This document shows positions 15,061-23,108 of a stretch of 33,437 bases of DNA, one piece after another (positions within the stretch are counted from its first letter, which is position 1; every line of letters begins with the position of its first letter). The translations under genes and the position numbers were made by a program. This DNA comes from Christensenella sp. UBA4636 (GTDB taxonomy: Bacteria; Bacillota; Clostridia; Christensenellales; Borkfalkiaceae). The notes beneath the pieces are model-generated. The model saw only the letters and a program-made list of their open reading frames with translations, did no database searches and had not been told where the DNA came from. Location of the stretch: contig DHMS01000039.1 of the NCBI GenBank assembly GCA_002405915.1, forward strand, positions 1 through 33,437, given 5' to 3'.

Positions 15061-15852
15061 ATGAGTATATTAGAAAGGTTTAAAGCGATGTTCGGCGCGT
15101 TCACGCCGCTCAGTGTTCTTGAAATTTTACTTATAACTCTCGTGCTTACTTTTATGATGAAAGTTCTGCTCGATAACAACGCGGGGCGCGTAATTTGGGT
15201 TTATCTTGCGTTTACGCTTTTAACCGGACTTTACGTCTTTTTTGCGAACGTGGAGTACGGCGGGCTTGCGATGCTTACGTTGCAAGGCTTGTTCGTTCTT
15301 GTCGTCGTGTGTTTGTTTGCTACGGAGATAAAGCGCGCGATTTGGTACAAAAGAGTGGGCGACCATAAGCACGGAGATAGGAAAAACACGCAGGACACCA
15401 ACGTTTGCATAGAAGAAATAGTCAAAGCCGTGCAGAACATGTCAAAAAACGATATCGGCGCGATTATCATTCTTTCGAACGGCAATCTCCCGACGAGCGT
15501 TTTGGAAAGCGGCGTTTACGTAGACGCGGATATTTCTTCTCAGCTTATCGAAACGATTTTCTTCCCGAAATCGGCTCTCCATGACGGCGCGCTTATTTTA
15601 AACGGCACCAAGATTCAAGCCGCGGGCTGCTTTTTACCGCTTGCGCAGGAAGTCAACCTTTCCAAAGACTTAGGGTCGAGGCACCGCGCGGGCATAGGCT
15701 TAACGGAAACGGTTAACGTCACCGCGATAATCGTTTCGGAAGAAACGGGCATTATTTCTATCGCCAAAGGCGGAAAGATTATTCGCTACGTCGATACGAC
15801 CGTTTTAAGACAGACTTTAAAACAGTTCTACTGGCAGGAACTCATAGATTAA
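15061..15852 (+). CDS. cdaA: diadenylate cyclase CdaA (c-di-AMP synthase)
   Basis: The protein is 263 aa. Three membrane spans occupy residues 18-90, and the DAC catalytic domain about 115-250. DGA (175-177) and RHR (207-209, in GSRHRAGIGL) are the catalytic motifs that join two ATP into c-di-AMP at a dimer interface. The length matches B. subtilis CdaA (273). The usual partners cdaR and glmM do not follow; instead a 37-aa membrane peptide overlaps its ribosome site with the cdaA stop codon. c-di-AMP controls potassium uptake in Bacillota, so KtrAB of this window is a likely target. The start has AAAAGG about 7 bp upstream. Confidence 0.95.
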   Translation: MSILERFKAMFGAFTPLSVLEILLITLVLTFMMKVLLDNNAGRVIWVYLAFTLLTGLYVFFANVEYGGLAMLTLQGLFVLVVVCLFATEIKRAIWYKRVGDHKHGDRKNTQDTNVCIEEIVKAVQNMSKNDIGAIIILSNGNLPTSVLESGVYVDADISSQLIETIFFPKSALHDGALILNGTKIQAAGCFLPLAQEVNLSKDLGSRHRAGIGLTETVNVTAIIVSEETGIISIAKGGKIIRYVDTTVLRQTLKQFYWQELID

Positions 15853-15865
15853 GGAGGAACCTATT

Positions 15866-15979
15866 ATGGCTAAAGAAGGATTTTTAAAAAAACTCGGAAG
15901 ATTTATCGCCGACTGCTTCAAGCCTTTTTTGATAGCTCTCGGTTGCGCGTTGTTTATTTATATCGTTATAGCTTGCTAA
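15866..15979 (+). CDS. 37-aa single-span membrane peptide coupled to cdaA
   Basis: The peptide begins MAKEGFLKKLGRF and ends ALFIYIVIAC. It has a basic N-terminus and then one hydrophobic span (residues about 21-36) with Cys at 17, 27 and 37. A perfect AAGGAGG (15851-15857) sits 8 bp before the ATG and overlaps the TAA of cdaA (15850-15852), so the two are very probably translated together. The terminator at 15986-16011 follows at once. It is too short for most gene finders. No family is recognised. The position suggests a modulator of CdaA, but that is inference. Confidence 0.75.
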   Translation: MAKEGFLKKLGRFIADCFKPFLIALGCALFIYIVIAC

Positions 15980-15985
15980 AAAGCG

Positions 15986-16011
15986 AAAGGCTGTTTAACG
16001 CAGCCTTTTTT
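15986..16011 (+). terminator. intrinsic terminator of the cdaA operon
   Basis: AAAGGCTG (15986-15993) pairs perfectly with CAGCCTTT (16001-16008) across TTTAACG, and the T run extends to 16011. Confidence 0.9.
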
Positions 16012-16110
16012 CAAGCCGTTTAATATGGCAAAATAAATAAAATCACTAAAAATTATATAGAATAATAAAAGTTATTAAAATATAAAAGGAAATTGTGAAA
16101 GGAAATTTTT

Positions 16111-19100
16111 ATGAAAAAGAGTTTTAAATTTACCGCGATAATCGCACTATTGGCTTTAAGCCTTTCGCTTTTTATCACGGGTTGCGCTTCCGCGGACGTT
16201 GACGAAGACGGTTACGTGTCGAGCGACGCGATAGTAAAAGACCTTAAAAACGAGCCGGACAAATACGACGGCGAAACTGTCGTATTCGCCGCGCTCGGAA
16301 AACTTGAAGATTTTTCCACTTACGAAAGCTATTCTTCGGGTTCGTCGTCGGCTAAAAAAGGTTTTATCAACTACGAACAGATAACGAGCGGACACGCTAT
16401 AAAGCACGGCGACGAATTTTACGTTTCTTCCGTCTCCGATTCGGCGTTCGTTCACTTAAACCACGAAGCGTTTTATAAGGCGGACAAGATTGCTTACCGC
16501 GAAGACGGCGGAAGTATCAAAAACACCGAAAAAGCCGATTATAAAAACGTTTACGGCGTTACGCCCGATAAACTTTTGACCGGGCATGTTTTCAACCGCG
16601 AAACGATTAAATCCGCAACGCTTTTATCGAGCGAAAATGGCGAATATACTTACGAAGTTATTCTTTACGGCGATAAGGCTAACTGCCTTATGAAAAAGCA
16701 AATGAAAATGTTCGGCAAGCTTTCCGCTTATCCGAGTTTTTCGTCCGACGTTACGCTTAATCTCGTCGTAAAAGCCGACTTCACGCCCGTTTCCGCCGAA
16801 TATTCTCTCGGCTACGACGTAGAAGTTCCCGTTCTCGGTTCGGTGTCTTGCGAAGAACAAAATAAAGTAGTTTTTTCTTCGTTTGAAGAAGCCGTAACCA
16901 TTCCCGATACGGATGCATTTAACGCCGCTATAAACGAACAGCCGAGCAAAGTTACTCCGGGCGAAATGATAAAGGGCGACGAAAACGTCGAAAAACTTTT
17001 CAACGCGCTTCTTGAAAGCGACTTTGAAAACGGCGTTTCGCTCGTCGGCACCCTTACTTCCGGCGATAATAGTCTGGCTGTAAAAGCACAAACTAAAATA
17101 GACGTTAAAAAGCTCGTTAAAGGAGATTTTCGTTCGGCGGTAGACTTAAAAGTTTCCGTCGGCGCGCTCGAAAACGCAAGTTTGACGGCGATTTTGCACG
17201 GCGACAGCGTTTATGCGAAAATCTTCGATAAAAAGTACAGATTTTTACTCCCGGAAGTCGAAAACGAAATCCCCGAAGACTTCGATATTTCCGACTATAT
17301 AAGCGTTATTCCCGCGGACGAGAAAAACTTTATCGTAACGCTTTCGGACGAGCTTAACCAAAAAGCCTTCGAATTCTTCAAAGAACTCGGTTTGGTCGAT
17401 AAAAAGAGCGATTTCGGCTTGTCCTTTGCGGCATATATGCCGAACGGAAGAATAGGCTCCGTTTCGGGAACGCTCCGCACAAAACAGTTTATCGTCAAGG
17501 CAAAGTTCAACGTTTCCGACGAAAAATTCTCTCTTGACGAAAATTTAGCGGAATATACGACCGACATAAAATTAGGCTTGAACGCCGATATAAAGATAGG
17601 CGATTTCGGAGCGAGCGTTAACGCCGACGTTTACTATGACGGCGCGAACACTAATCCGGACGAAGCTTTGAAAGTCGAAGTAAAAATCACGCTCGACGAA
17701 CAAATCAAGTATTTGTTGAACCTTGCCGGGGTGTTTTCGAGCGACATTCCCGCGGAGCTTGCGCCGATAGCCGAAGCCGACGAACTATATATTTTGTACG
17801 ACGAAAAAGAACTTTCGTTTATCGCCGAAGCAAACGGCTTGGCTTCGCTTTACTTACCGATGGGTATGCCTTCGCTCGGCGGAACGGCTTTGCCCGATAC
17901 GGGCGGAATAGGCGGAGACTTTATAATTTCGCTTATCTCTTCGCTTTTCAAAGCCGAATTTTATAATGGCGTTTTGAAAGTTTCGTTCGCGGATAGCGTT
18001 ATCGACGTTGTTAACGGACTGTGGGCGGACGTTACGGAAAAAATCATCGATGTTGCGGGAACGCAAGGCGTGTTTGTTTCGGCGATTCTCGGAATTTACA
18101 AACCGATTAACGAAATTGCTTTGTATGTCGATATCGAAAACAAGGAATTGAGTCTTGTTCTGAATGTGTATGACATCGACGCGGACGTTGTGTTCGTTCC
18201 GGGTGCCGATTACGACACGCTCGACCTTTTGAGCATAACCGTTACTCCGTCGGATACTTCTTCTTGGACGTATTCTCATGATGTAAAGAGCGTTAAGACC
18301 GCGGAAGAAAAAGCCGCAAAAATTCGCCAAACGGTTGAGTATTTAAAAACCGTAAGGCTTGACGAAAATTATTTAAAAGAACTTGACGAATTGTCCGCGC
18401 TTTACGAAAATTCGACCGAAGAAGTGCAAGCTCTCGCTTATAACTATATGATAACGGTTTTCTTTAGTTCTACGCCCGCGCCCGAATATCTCAAGAGCGC
18501 TTATGACGACGCGCTCGAAGCCGTTACAGACTTCGTTGCCGCTTGCGGCGACGAGAATACGAAAATAACTTCGCTTAATTATAAATACGGCGAGTTTACG
18601 GAAGAACAGAAAAAGTATCTTGTCGCGAATTACGAAAGCGTTTACAATGCTTATATCGCAAAGAGAAAGAATTACGAGGCGACTTCGCTTGTTCAAGTCA
18701 AAGAGGCTATCGACGCGCTTGTCGACGTAGATTATTCTATGCTTTCGCCAGAAGATTTGCTTAACGAGTTTAAAGCCGCGGAAACGCTTTATAAAAACGC
18801 CACGGCGTTGTTCGAAGGGAGCCTTTCCGAAGATTACACGGAAAAGCTTGAAAATTACGTTGAAAAAGTCGTTGCCGCATACGTCAAAACGATTGGCGAA
18901 AAAGCCGTGGGATATCTTTCCGTTATCAAGGGTATGCGCGACGATTCGTTTACGGCAACCGTCGATTATATGAATGAGTTTTACACTGAAGCGAGCGAGT
19001 TTTACGAAAGTTACTACGACGCGTTTTCTTCGTCGGTGCTTGTGCCGTTTATAAACGCCGAAAATTTCGCGTTCTTTGCCGACGGATATAAAGTAACGTA

Positions 19101-19305
19101 CTATCTCGACCAGAATTCTACCGCTTTCAGAAAGGGTGCTGCAAAGGTTGCTTCCGACGCGATAGAAGCTCTTCTTTCCGCTTCTTTAAGCGACGAAGAA
19201 ATAAAAGCCGAAGTCGAAAAAATCGACGCGCTTATCGAAAAAACCGACGAGAACGCCGTCGCGCGCTATGACGAATACCTTAAACTCAAAGAAAATTTGC
19301 AGTAA
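16111..19305 (+). CDS. large lipoprotein (1064 aa), unknown function
   Basis: The signal peptide ends in a clear lipobox (ITGC, Cys25). The acidic mature protein appears to have three parts. Residues about 70-270 and about 285-560 consist of alternating beta strands with phrases such as NGEYTYEVILYGDKANCL and GVSLVGTLTSGDNSLAVKA, recalling the half-barrel lipoprotein folds of the LolA/LppX/DUF6612 type. A linker rich in Pro and Gly (about 580-600) follows. Residues about 730-1064 are predicted helical, with many Glu, Lys and Tyr. No enzyme motif was found. It should be anchored on the outer face of the membrane. The start has AAAGGAAA a few bases upstream. It is a single gene between two terminators. 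A role in surface structure or lipid binding would be a guess. Confidence 0.8.
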   Translation: MKKSFKFTAIIALLALSLSLFITGCASADVDEDGYVSSDAIVKDLKNEPDKYDGETVVFAALGKLEDFSTYESYSSGSSSAKKGFINYEQITSGHAIKHGDEFYVSSVSDSAFVHLNHEAFYKADKIAYREDGGSIKNTEKADYKNVYGVTPDKLLTGHVFNRETIKSATLLSSENGEYTYEVILYGDKANCLMKKQMKMFGKLSAYPSFSSDVTLNLVVKADFTPVSAEYSLGYDVEVPVLGSVSCEEQNKVVFSSFEEAVTIPDTDAFNAAINEQPSKVTPGEMIKGDENVEKLFNALLESDFENGVSLVGTLTSGDNSLAVKAQTKIDVKKLVKGDFRSAVDLKVSVGALENASLTAILHGDSVYAKIFDKKYRFLLPEVENEIPEDFDISDYISVIPADEKNFIVTLSDELNQKAFEFFKELGLVDKKSDFGLSFAAYMPNGRIGSVSGTLRTKQFIVKAKFNVSDEKFSLDENLAEYTTDIKLGLNADIKIGDFGASVNADVYYDGANTNPDEALKVEVKITLDEQIKYLLNLAGVFSSDIPAELAPIAEADELYILYDEKELSFIAEANGLASLYLPMGMPSLGGTALPDTGGIGGDFIISLISSLFKAEFYNGVLKVSFADSVIDVVNGLWADVTEKIIDVAGTQGVFVSAILGIYKPINEIALYVDIENKELSLVLNVYDIDADVVFVPGADYDTLDLLSITVTPSDTSSWTYSHDVKSVKTAEEKAAKIRQTVEYLKTVRLDENYLKELDELSALYENSTEEVQALAYNYMITVFFSSTPAPEYLKSAYDDALEAVTDFVAACGDENTKITSLNYKYGEFTEEQKKYLVANYESVYNAYIAKRKNYEATSLVQVKEAIDALVDVDYSMLSPEDLLNEFKAAETLYKNATALFEGSLSEDYTEKLENYVEKVVAAYVKTIGEKAVGYLSVIKGMRDDSFTATVDYMNEFYTEASEFYESYYDAFSSSVLVPFINAENFAFFADGYKVTYYLDQNSTAFRKGAAKVASDAIEALLSASLSDEEIKAEVEKIDALIEKTDENAVARYDEYLKLKENLQ

Positions 19306-19320
19306 AAAAAGACAAACTTA

Positions 19321-19350
19321 AACCGCTTCGGGCTTTTCCGAAGCGGTTTT
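19321..19350. terminator. bidirectional intrinsic terminator
   Basis: An 11-bp perfect stem (AACCGCTTCGG 19321-19331 with 19338-19348) has a 6-nt loop. TTTT follows on the plus strand, and a T-rich tract lies on the minus side. It serves the lipoprotein gene and the convergent dnaI. Confidence 0.9.
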
Positions 19351-19363
19351 CGCATATAAAAAA

Positions 19364-20278
19364 TTATTGTTTTCTCAAATCTTTGCCGTTAATTTTGAGC
19401 TTTGATGTATTCTTACCTGAAATTCGAGAAAAAATTCTCTCTCCGTAATATGTAAGAATTTCATCGGGTATAAAATTTGAAGTTATAAAAAAAGGCTTTT
19501 TTAACTCACTACGTCTTGTTATAATATTGTTAAGTTTTTCAACCGTTATTTTGTTGTAAATAGGTTCGCTGCCGAGGTCGTCTATAACGAGTAAGTCGCA
19601 AGTCGTTAAAATTTCTTCCGCAACGAGATTTTCATACGGAGCTTTTTTAAAAAAATTAGTAGCTATTTCATTTATTTCGAAAGCCGTTATAAAGATAGGG
19701 GTGAAACCGTTGTTTTCAAGTCGGTTTGTAACGCATTGCGCGTAAAAAGTTTTGCCTACTCCGGGTTCGCCGAAGAGGTAAATGTTGGGCGTTTCTTTAC
19801 GGAAATTGTCGGCGTATTCTATAAATTTTCTTTTAAAGATTTGACTATTGTTTACAGCCGAAAGCGTATCGTCGTCAAAACTTTTTAAAGAGGGGCGTTT
19901 TAAACCTAAAAAAGCGTAAGCTTCGGTTAAAAGGCTGTCCTTAAAGCATTGGCAGTAACCGTTATCGGTTTTGCCCGCGTCTTTGCAAATTTCGCATTCG
20001 TAAACTGACTTTTTTTCGGGAATAGAAGAGGTGATTTTGTCAAGCGTTTTCTTTAATTCTTCGGCTTCCGCTTGCTTTTTTGCCGCCGTTTTTCCGTCGC
20101 CTAAGTATAAAGCTTTTTCTTTGTCGTACACGGCTGCTTTGTAGGCGTATTTGGCTTCGTTATAGCCTTTAACGTTAGAAAGTTCGTCCTCGCTTAAAAA
20201 CGCCGAAAACGAGCGTTCTGCGGCTTTCTTTGAGTAATATTCGTTTACTTTATCGATAAGATATTTAGAATTTATCAT
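19364..20278 (-). CDS. dnaI: DnaI/DnaC-like helicase loader ATPase
   Basis: The protein is 304 aa, the size of B. subtilis DnaI (311). An N-terminal helical region (1-90) is followed by a zinc site, Cys95, Cys98, Cys109 and Cys111 (CEICKDAG, YCQCF). The AAA+ domain has Walker A GEPGVGKT (170-177) and Walker B LLVIDDLG, and the tail includes FFITSNF (sensor 1) and RIFSRI (arginine finger region). It loads the replicative helicase DnaB, also encoded in this window at 30844-32340. AAGGGAG in front of the start overlaps the stop codon of the upstream DnaD-like gene, so the two are coupled. Confidence 0.92.
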   Translation of the reverse strand: MINSKYLIDKVNEYYSKKAAERSFSAFLSEDELSNVKGYNEAKYAYKAAVYDKEKALYLGDGKTAAKKQAEAEELKKTLDKITSSIPEKKSVYECEICKDAGKTDNGYCQCFKDSLLTEAYAFLGLKRPSLKSFDDDTLSAVNNSQIFKRKFIEYADNFRKETPNIYLFGEPGVGKTFYAQCVTNRLENNGFTPIFITAFEINEIATNFFKKAPYENLVAEEILTTCDLLVIDDLGSEPIYNKITVEKLNNIITRRSELKKPFFITSNFIPDEILTYYGERIFSRISGKNTSKLKINGKDLRKQ

Positions 20279-20289
20279 GATTTTCTCCC

Positions 20290-21759
20290 TTAAAAGTCTA
20301 CGTTTTCGATATCGTCAATCAATGCGTCGAGTTCGGCTTTCGTGTAAGTTCTTGCAAGCTTAAATTCGGCGGATTTTATCGTGTCGCCGTCAATGTACGC
20401 GCCTATGCCGTTATTCTTGCCCGAATTTTGCTTGCCTTGCGGCTTTTCGGGTATTTTATCGGGCGAGAATATGCCTTTTAGTTTCCAGTCGCCGAGGATT
20501 GCGTTTATGTAAACCATCGGGCTCGATTTGCCTGCGGCGAACGGCGCGGCGGCTTTTATCATCTCGTCGGAAAAACCCCATTCGCGCCAAACGGCAAGCG
20601 TTTTTCTGTCCCATTCGTTGGGCTTTCTGTCCTCGCCCGTAAGCGCGAAAATATCCTTGATAAACTCTTCGTCCAGACCGCGCTTTTTGAGATAGGAGGC
20701 GATTGACGATTGAGTTACCAAACCTTGCTTATATAAGTTTTTGAGCGTTTCGTCCATGCTTTCAAGCGTTCTTCTGCGGCGTTTGAAGCAAAAATCGGCG
20801 ATAAAGAGGAGCGAATCTTTTTCGTAACCGAGGCTAAGCCACGGGTTGACGTAGGTATCGACGACCGGTTGAATGACTTCATAGTAAACGGAAAGCTTTC
20901 TTGTGATTTCTTTTGCGAGAGCCGTTACTTCTTCCTTTTTGTCAAAATAATCGGCAATTTCCTTTTCGGAAAATTTCTTCGCGCCGTAAAGTTCCATCAA
21001 CACCCCGTCGAGGCGTTGGAGGGTTTTCGCCTTAAACTTTTTTGCGGCAAAAATAACGCTTGCCGGCGTAAACATAAGCTCGCTCGTCCACTTCGAAAAG
21101 TAATTGAAGTCGTCGATGTCGGCTTTCCTTTTTATGCCGATAGCCGTCAAAACCTTCTGCACTTCCGCGCTTGAAGAGTTGTAATCGGAAAGCTCGGCTT
21201 CCACCGCTTCGACCGTCGTTATGCCTTGCATCGCAAGCTTGCGCGCCTTGTTTATTATGTATCTGCCGCTTACCGCCGCGCCGCTCGTGTCCACGCAATA
21301 TTTTGCAATCATAAGCATTGCATCCGGGCGAACGTTGTAATCTTCCATAACGGAAATATAATCTGCGTATTCGTTGGTCGAAATCATTCTGTCGGTTATA
21401 AGCGACTGAATGGACTTGTTAAAATCGTCGTACTTTCCGCTGCGGAATTTTTTAGGCTTGCCGTAGTTGGAAAGGGGAAGATACTTTACGATGAAAGGGT
21501 CGTCGGAAGTTATGCTTACCGCGTCGAATTCTTCCCAATATCTGAAACAATCTTTTAGTTTTTCTTCGTCGGTGAAAAGTGCCTTAGCCATGTCGGTTAA
21601 GGTGAATTCTCCCTCGTTGTTGCGGCAAAGATACAGCCCGTAAAGGTAAACTTTGACGGCTTCCCCGTCGGCTTCCGTTAAATAATCGGTGAAAAAAGAG
21701 TTGTCGATACTCGTCGTCAAGGACTTTCCCGCTTCTTTTGCAAAAGAACAAAACGCCAT
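20290..21759 (-). CDS. DnaD/DnaB(Bsu)-like replication initiation protein with repeated DnaD domains
   Basis: The protein is 489 aa. An N-terminal winged-helix part (about 10-110: GEAVKVYLYGLYLC, LTDMAKALF) is followed by several DnaD (DDBH2)-like segments. One runs about 125-195 (YADYISVMEDYNV..YIINKAR), another about 215-275 (FSKWTSELMF), a third about 300-360 (VNPWLSLGYEKDSL), and a fourth runs to about 435 with the signature YINAILGDWKLKGI. Typical DnaD has one such domain and B. subtilis DnaB has two. The protein helps dnaI load the replicative helicase at the origin or at stalled forks. The gene order (this gene, then dnaI 11 bp later) copies the Bacillus dnaB-dnaI operon. The start has AAGGATA upstream. 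Confidence 0.85.
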   Translation of the reverse strand: MAFCSFAKEAGKSLTTSIDNSFFTDYLTEADGEAVKVYLYGLYLCRNNEGEFTLTDMAKALFTDEEKLKDCFRYWEEFDAVSITSDDPFIVKYLPLSNYGKPKKFRSGKYDDFNKSIQSLITDRMISTNEYADYISVMEDYNVRPDAMLMIAKYCVDTSGAAVSGRYIINKARKLAMQGITTVEAVEAELSDYNSSSAEVQKVLTAIGIKRKADIDDFNYFSKWTSELMFTPASVIFAAKKFKAKTLQRLDGVLMELYGAKKFSEKEIADYFDKKEEVTALAKEITRKLSVYYEVIQPVVDTYVNPWLSLGYEKDSLLFIADFCFKRRRRTLESMDETLKNLYKQGLVTQSSIASYLKKRGLDEEFIKDIFALTGEDRKPNEWDRKTLAVWREWGFSDEMIKAAAPFAAGKSSPMVYINAILGDWKLKGIFSPDKIPEKPQGKQNSGKNNGIGAYIDGDTIKSAEFKLARTYTKAELDALIDDIENVDF

Positions 21760-21784
21760 TTTTTTCTTATCCTTAAAAATACGC

Positions 21785-21813
21785 TTGAAATTATATGAAA
21801 TATATAATATAAT
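21785..21813 (+). promoter_or_regulatory. sigma-A promoter of sbcD-sbcC operon
   Basis: TTGAAA (21785-21790) and TATAAT (21808-21813) are 17 bp apart. The start is near 21820, leaving an untranslated leader of about 110 nt that contains a short GTTTTTCGAAAAAC hairpin. Confidence 0.8.
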
Positions 21814-21832
21814 AAAATCAAATAAATTTCAA
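21804..21832 (-). promoter_or_regulatory. sigma-A promoter of the dnaD-like/dnaI operon
   Basis: On the minus strand, TTGAAA (21832-21827) and TATTAT (21809-21804) are 17 bp apart. Its -10 box overlaps the -10 box of the plus-strand sbcD promoter by two bases, so the two should exclude each other. Confidence 0.6.
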
Positions 21833-21929
21833 ACGATAAAAAGGTGTTTTTCGAAAAACGCAAAATATTGTGGCTTAAAAATTTTTAAACACTAAAATTT
21901 TGCGGCAAACTTTTGTCAAAAAGGAAAAG

Positions 21930-23108
21930 ATGAAGTTTTTGCATACTTCCGACTGGCATATCGGAAAAAAATTAGAAGGGAGAACAAGGCTTGAAGAACA
22001 AAAAACCGTTCTCGGCTCGATAGTTAAAATCGCGAAAGAGGAAGAGGTCGACGTCGTGCTTGTAGCCGGTGATATCTTCGACACGTTCACGCCGAGCGCG
22101 GAAGCCGAGCAATTGTTTTTCGACGTAGTTTCGTCGCTCTCCGCTCTCGGCGCGGCGGTCGTTATAATCGCGGGTAACCATGACGACCCCGTAAGATTGT
22201 CCGCTTCCGCTTCGCTTGCCGAAAAGTGCAACGTTTATTTTTACGGCGAAGAACAAAAACTTTATACGGGAAGCGAATCGAGAGTAAAATGCGACGAACG
22301 CGGCAAGGATTATATCGTCTTTTCAAATGGCGGCGAAAGAGTTTACGTCGCGCTTCTTCCGTACCCGACGGAGCTTAGAATGAAAGAAAAACTCCGCGAG
22401 GACGAAACGTACGCCGAAAAGGTGAAACGCTACATAGACGAAGCGACGAGTAATAATGCTGAAAATCTGCCCATCGTGCTTGTATCTCACCTTTTTATGC
22501 TCGGCGGCGAAAAGAGCGACGGCGAACGCGCGATAGACCTTGGCGGAGCAAGAATAGTTCCTCCGTCCGTTATAGGCGAAAACGTTATATATTCCGCGCT
22601 CGGACATTTGCATAAGCGGCAAGTCGTAAGTCGCGAAAGGAATATAATTTACAGCGGTTCTCCGCTTCAATACGCTTTCGACGAAGCGTCTTACGAAAAA
22701 TCCGTGAACGTTTTTTCCGTTGAAAAGGGCGCGGTTGAGGGCTTAAAAACGATACCCCTCGACGGGTATAAAAAACTTTTGAGAACAACCTTGAAGTCTT
22801 GCGAAGAAGCCGAAAAGTTTATGGCGGAAGCGGGCGACACGTTTGTAGAAATTACGCTCGAACTTTCCGCGCCGCCGTCAAGCGAGGAGTTAAAACGGCT
22901 TGTCGGCTCGTACCCGAACGCGGTGCTTAGGATAAACTATTCGTCGGGTGAAAAAGCCGTAAAAAGCCGAACGGTTATGGGTAGCGAAGAACTTTTCAAG
23001 GAATACTATAAATCGCGCTATAACGAGGAAGTCCCCGCGGATATGCTCGAACTGTTTTTGAAATGCGTTCACGACACGGAGGTCGAAGATGAAACCGATA
23101 GCTATTGA
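21930..23108 (+). CDS. sbcD: SbcD, Mre11-type exonuclease subunit
   Basis: The protein is 392 aa, like E. coli SbcD (400). The phosphoesterase motifs are complete: HTSDWHIG (D8, H10), LVAGDIFD, IIAGNHDDP, LVSHLFM and SALGHLHKRQ. These bind two manganese ions. With SbcC it cleaves hairpins and DNA ends bearing proteins, in the cytosol. The ATG at 21930 has AAGGAAAAG in front; an in-frame TTG at 21900 adds ten residues without family support. It overlaps sbcC by 20 bp, typical for this pair. Confidence 0.95.
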   Translation: MKFLHTSDWHIGKKLEGRTRLEEQKTVLGSIVKIAKEEEVDVVLVAGDIFDTFTPSAEAEQLFFDVVSSLSALGAAVVIIAGNHDDPVRLSASASLAEKCNVYFYGEEQKLYTGSESRVKCDERGKDYIVFSNGGERVYVALLPYPTELRMKEKLREDETYAEKVKRYIDEATSNNAENLPIVLVSHLFMLGGEKSDGERAIDLGGARIVPPSVIGENVIYSALGHLHKRQVVSRERNIIYSGSPLQYAFDEASYEKSVNVFSVEKGAVEGLKTIPLDGYKKLLRTTLKSCEEAEKFMAEAGDTFVEITLELSAPPSSEELKRLVGSYPNAVLRINYSSGEKAVKSRTVMGSEELFKEYYKSRYNEEVPADMLELFLKCVHDTEVEDETDSY

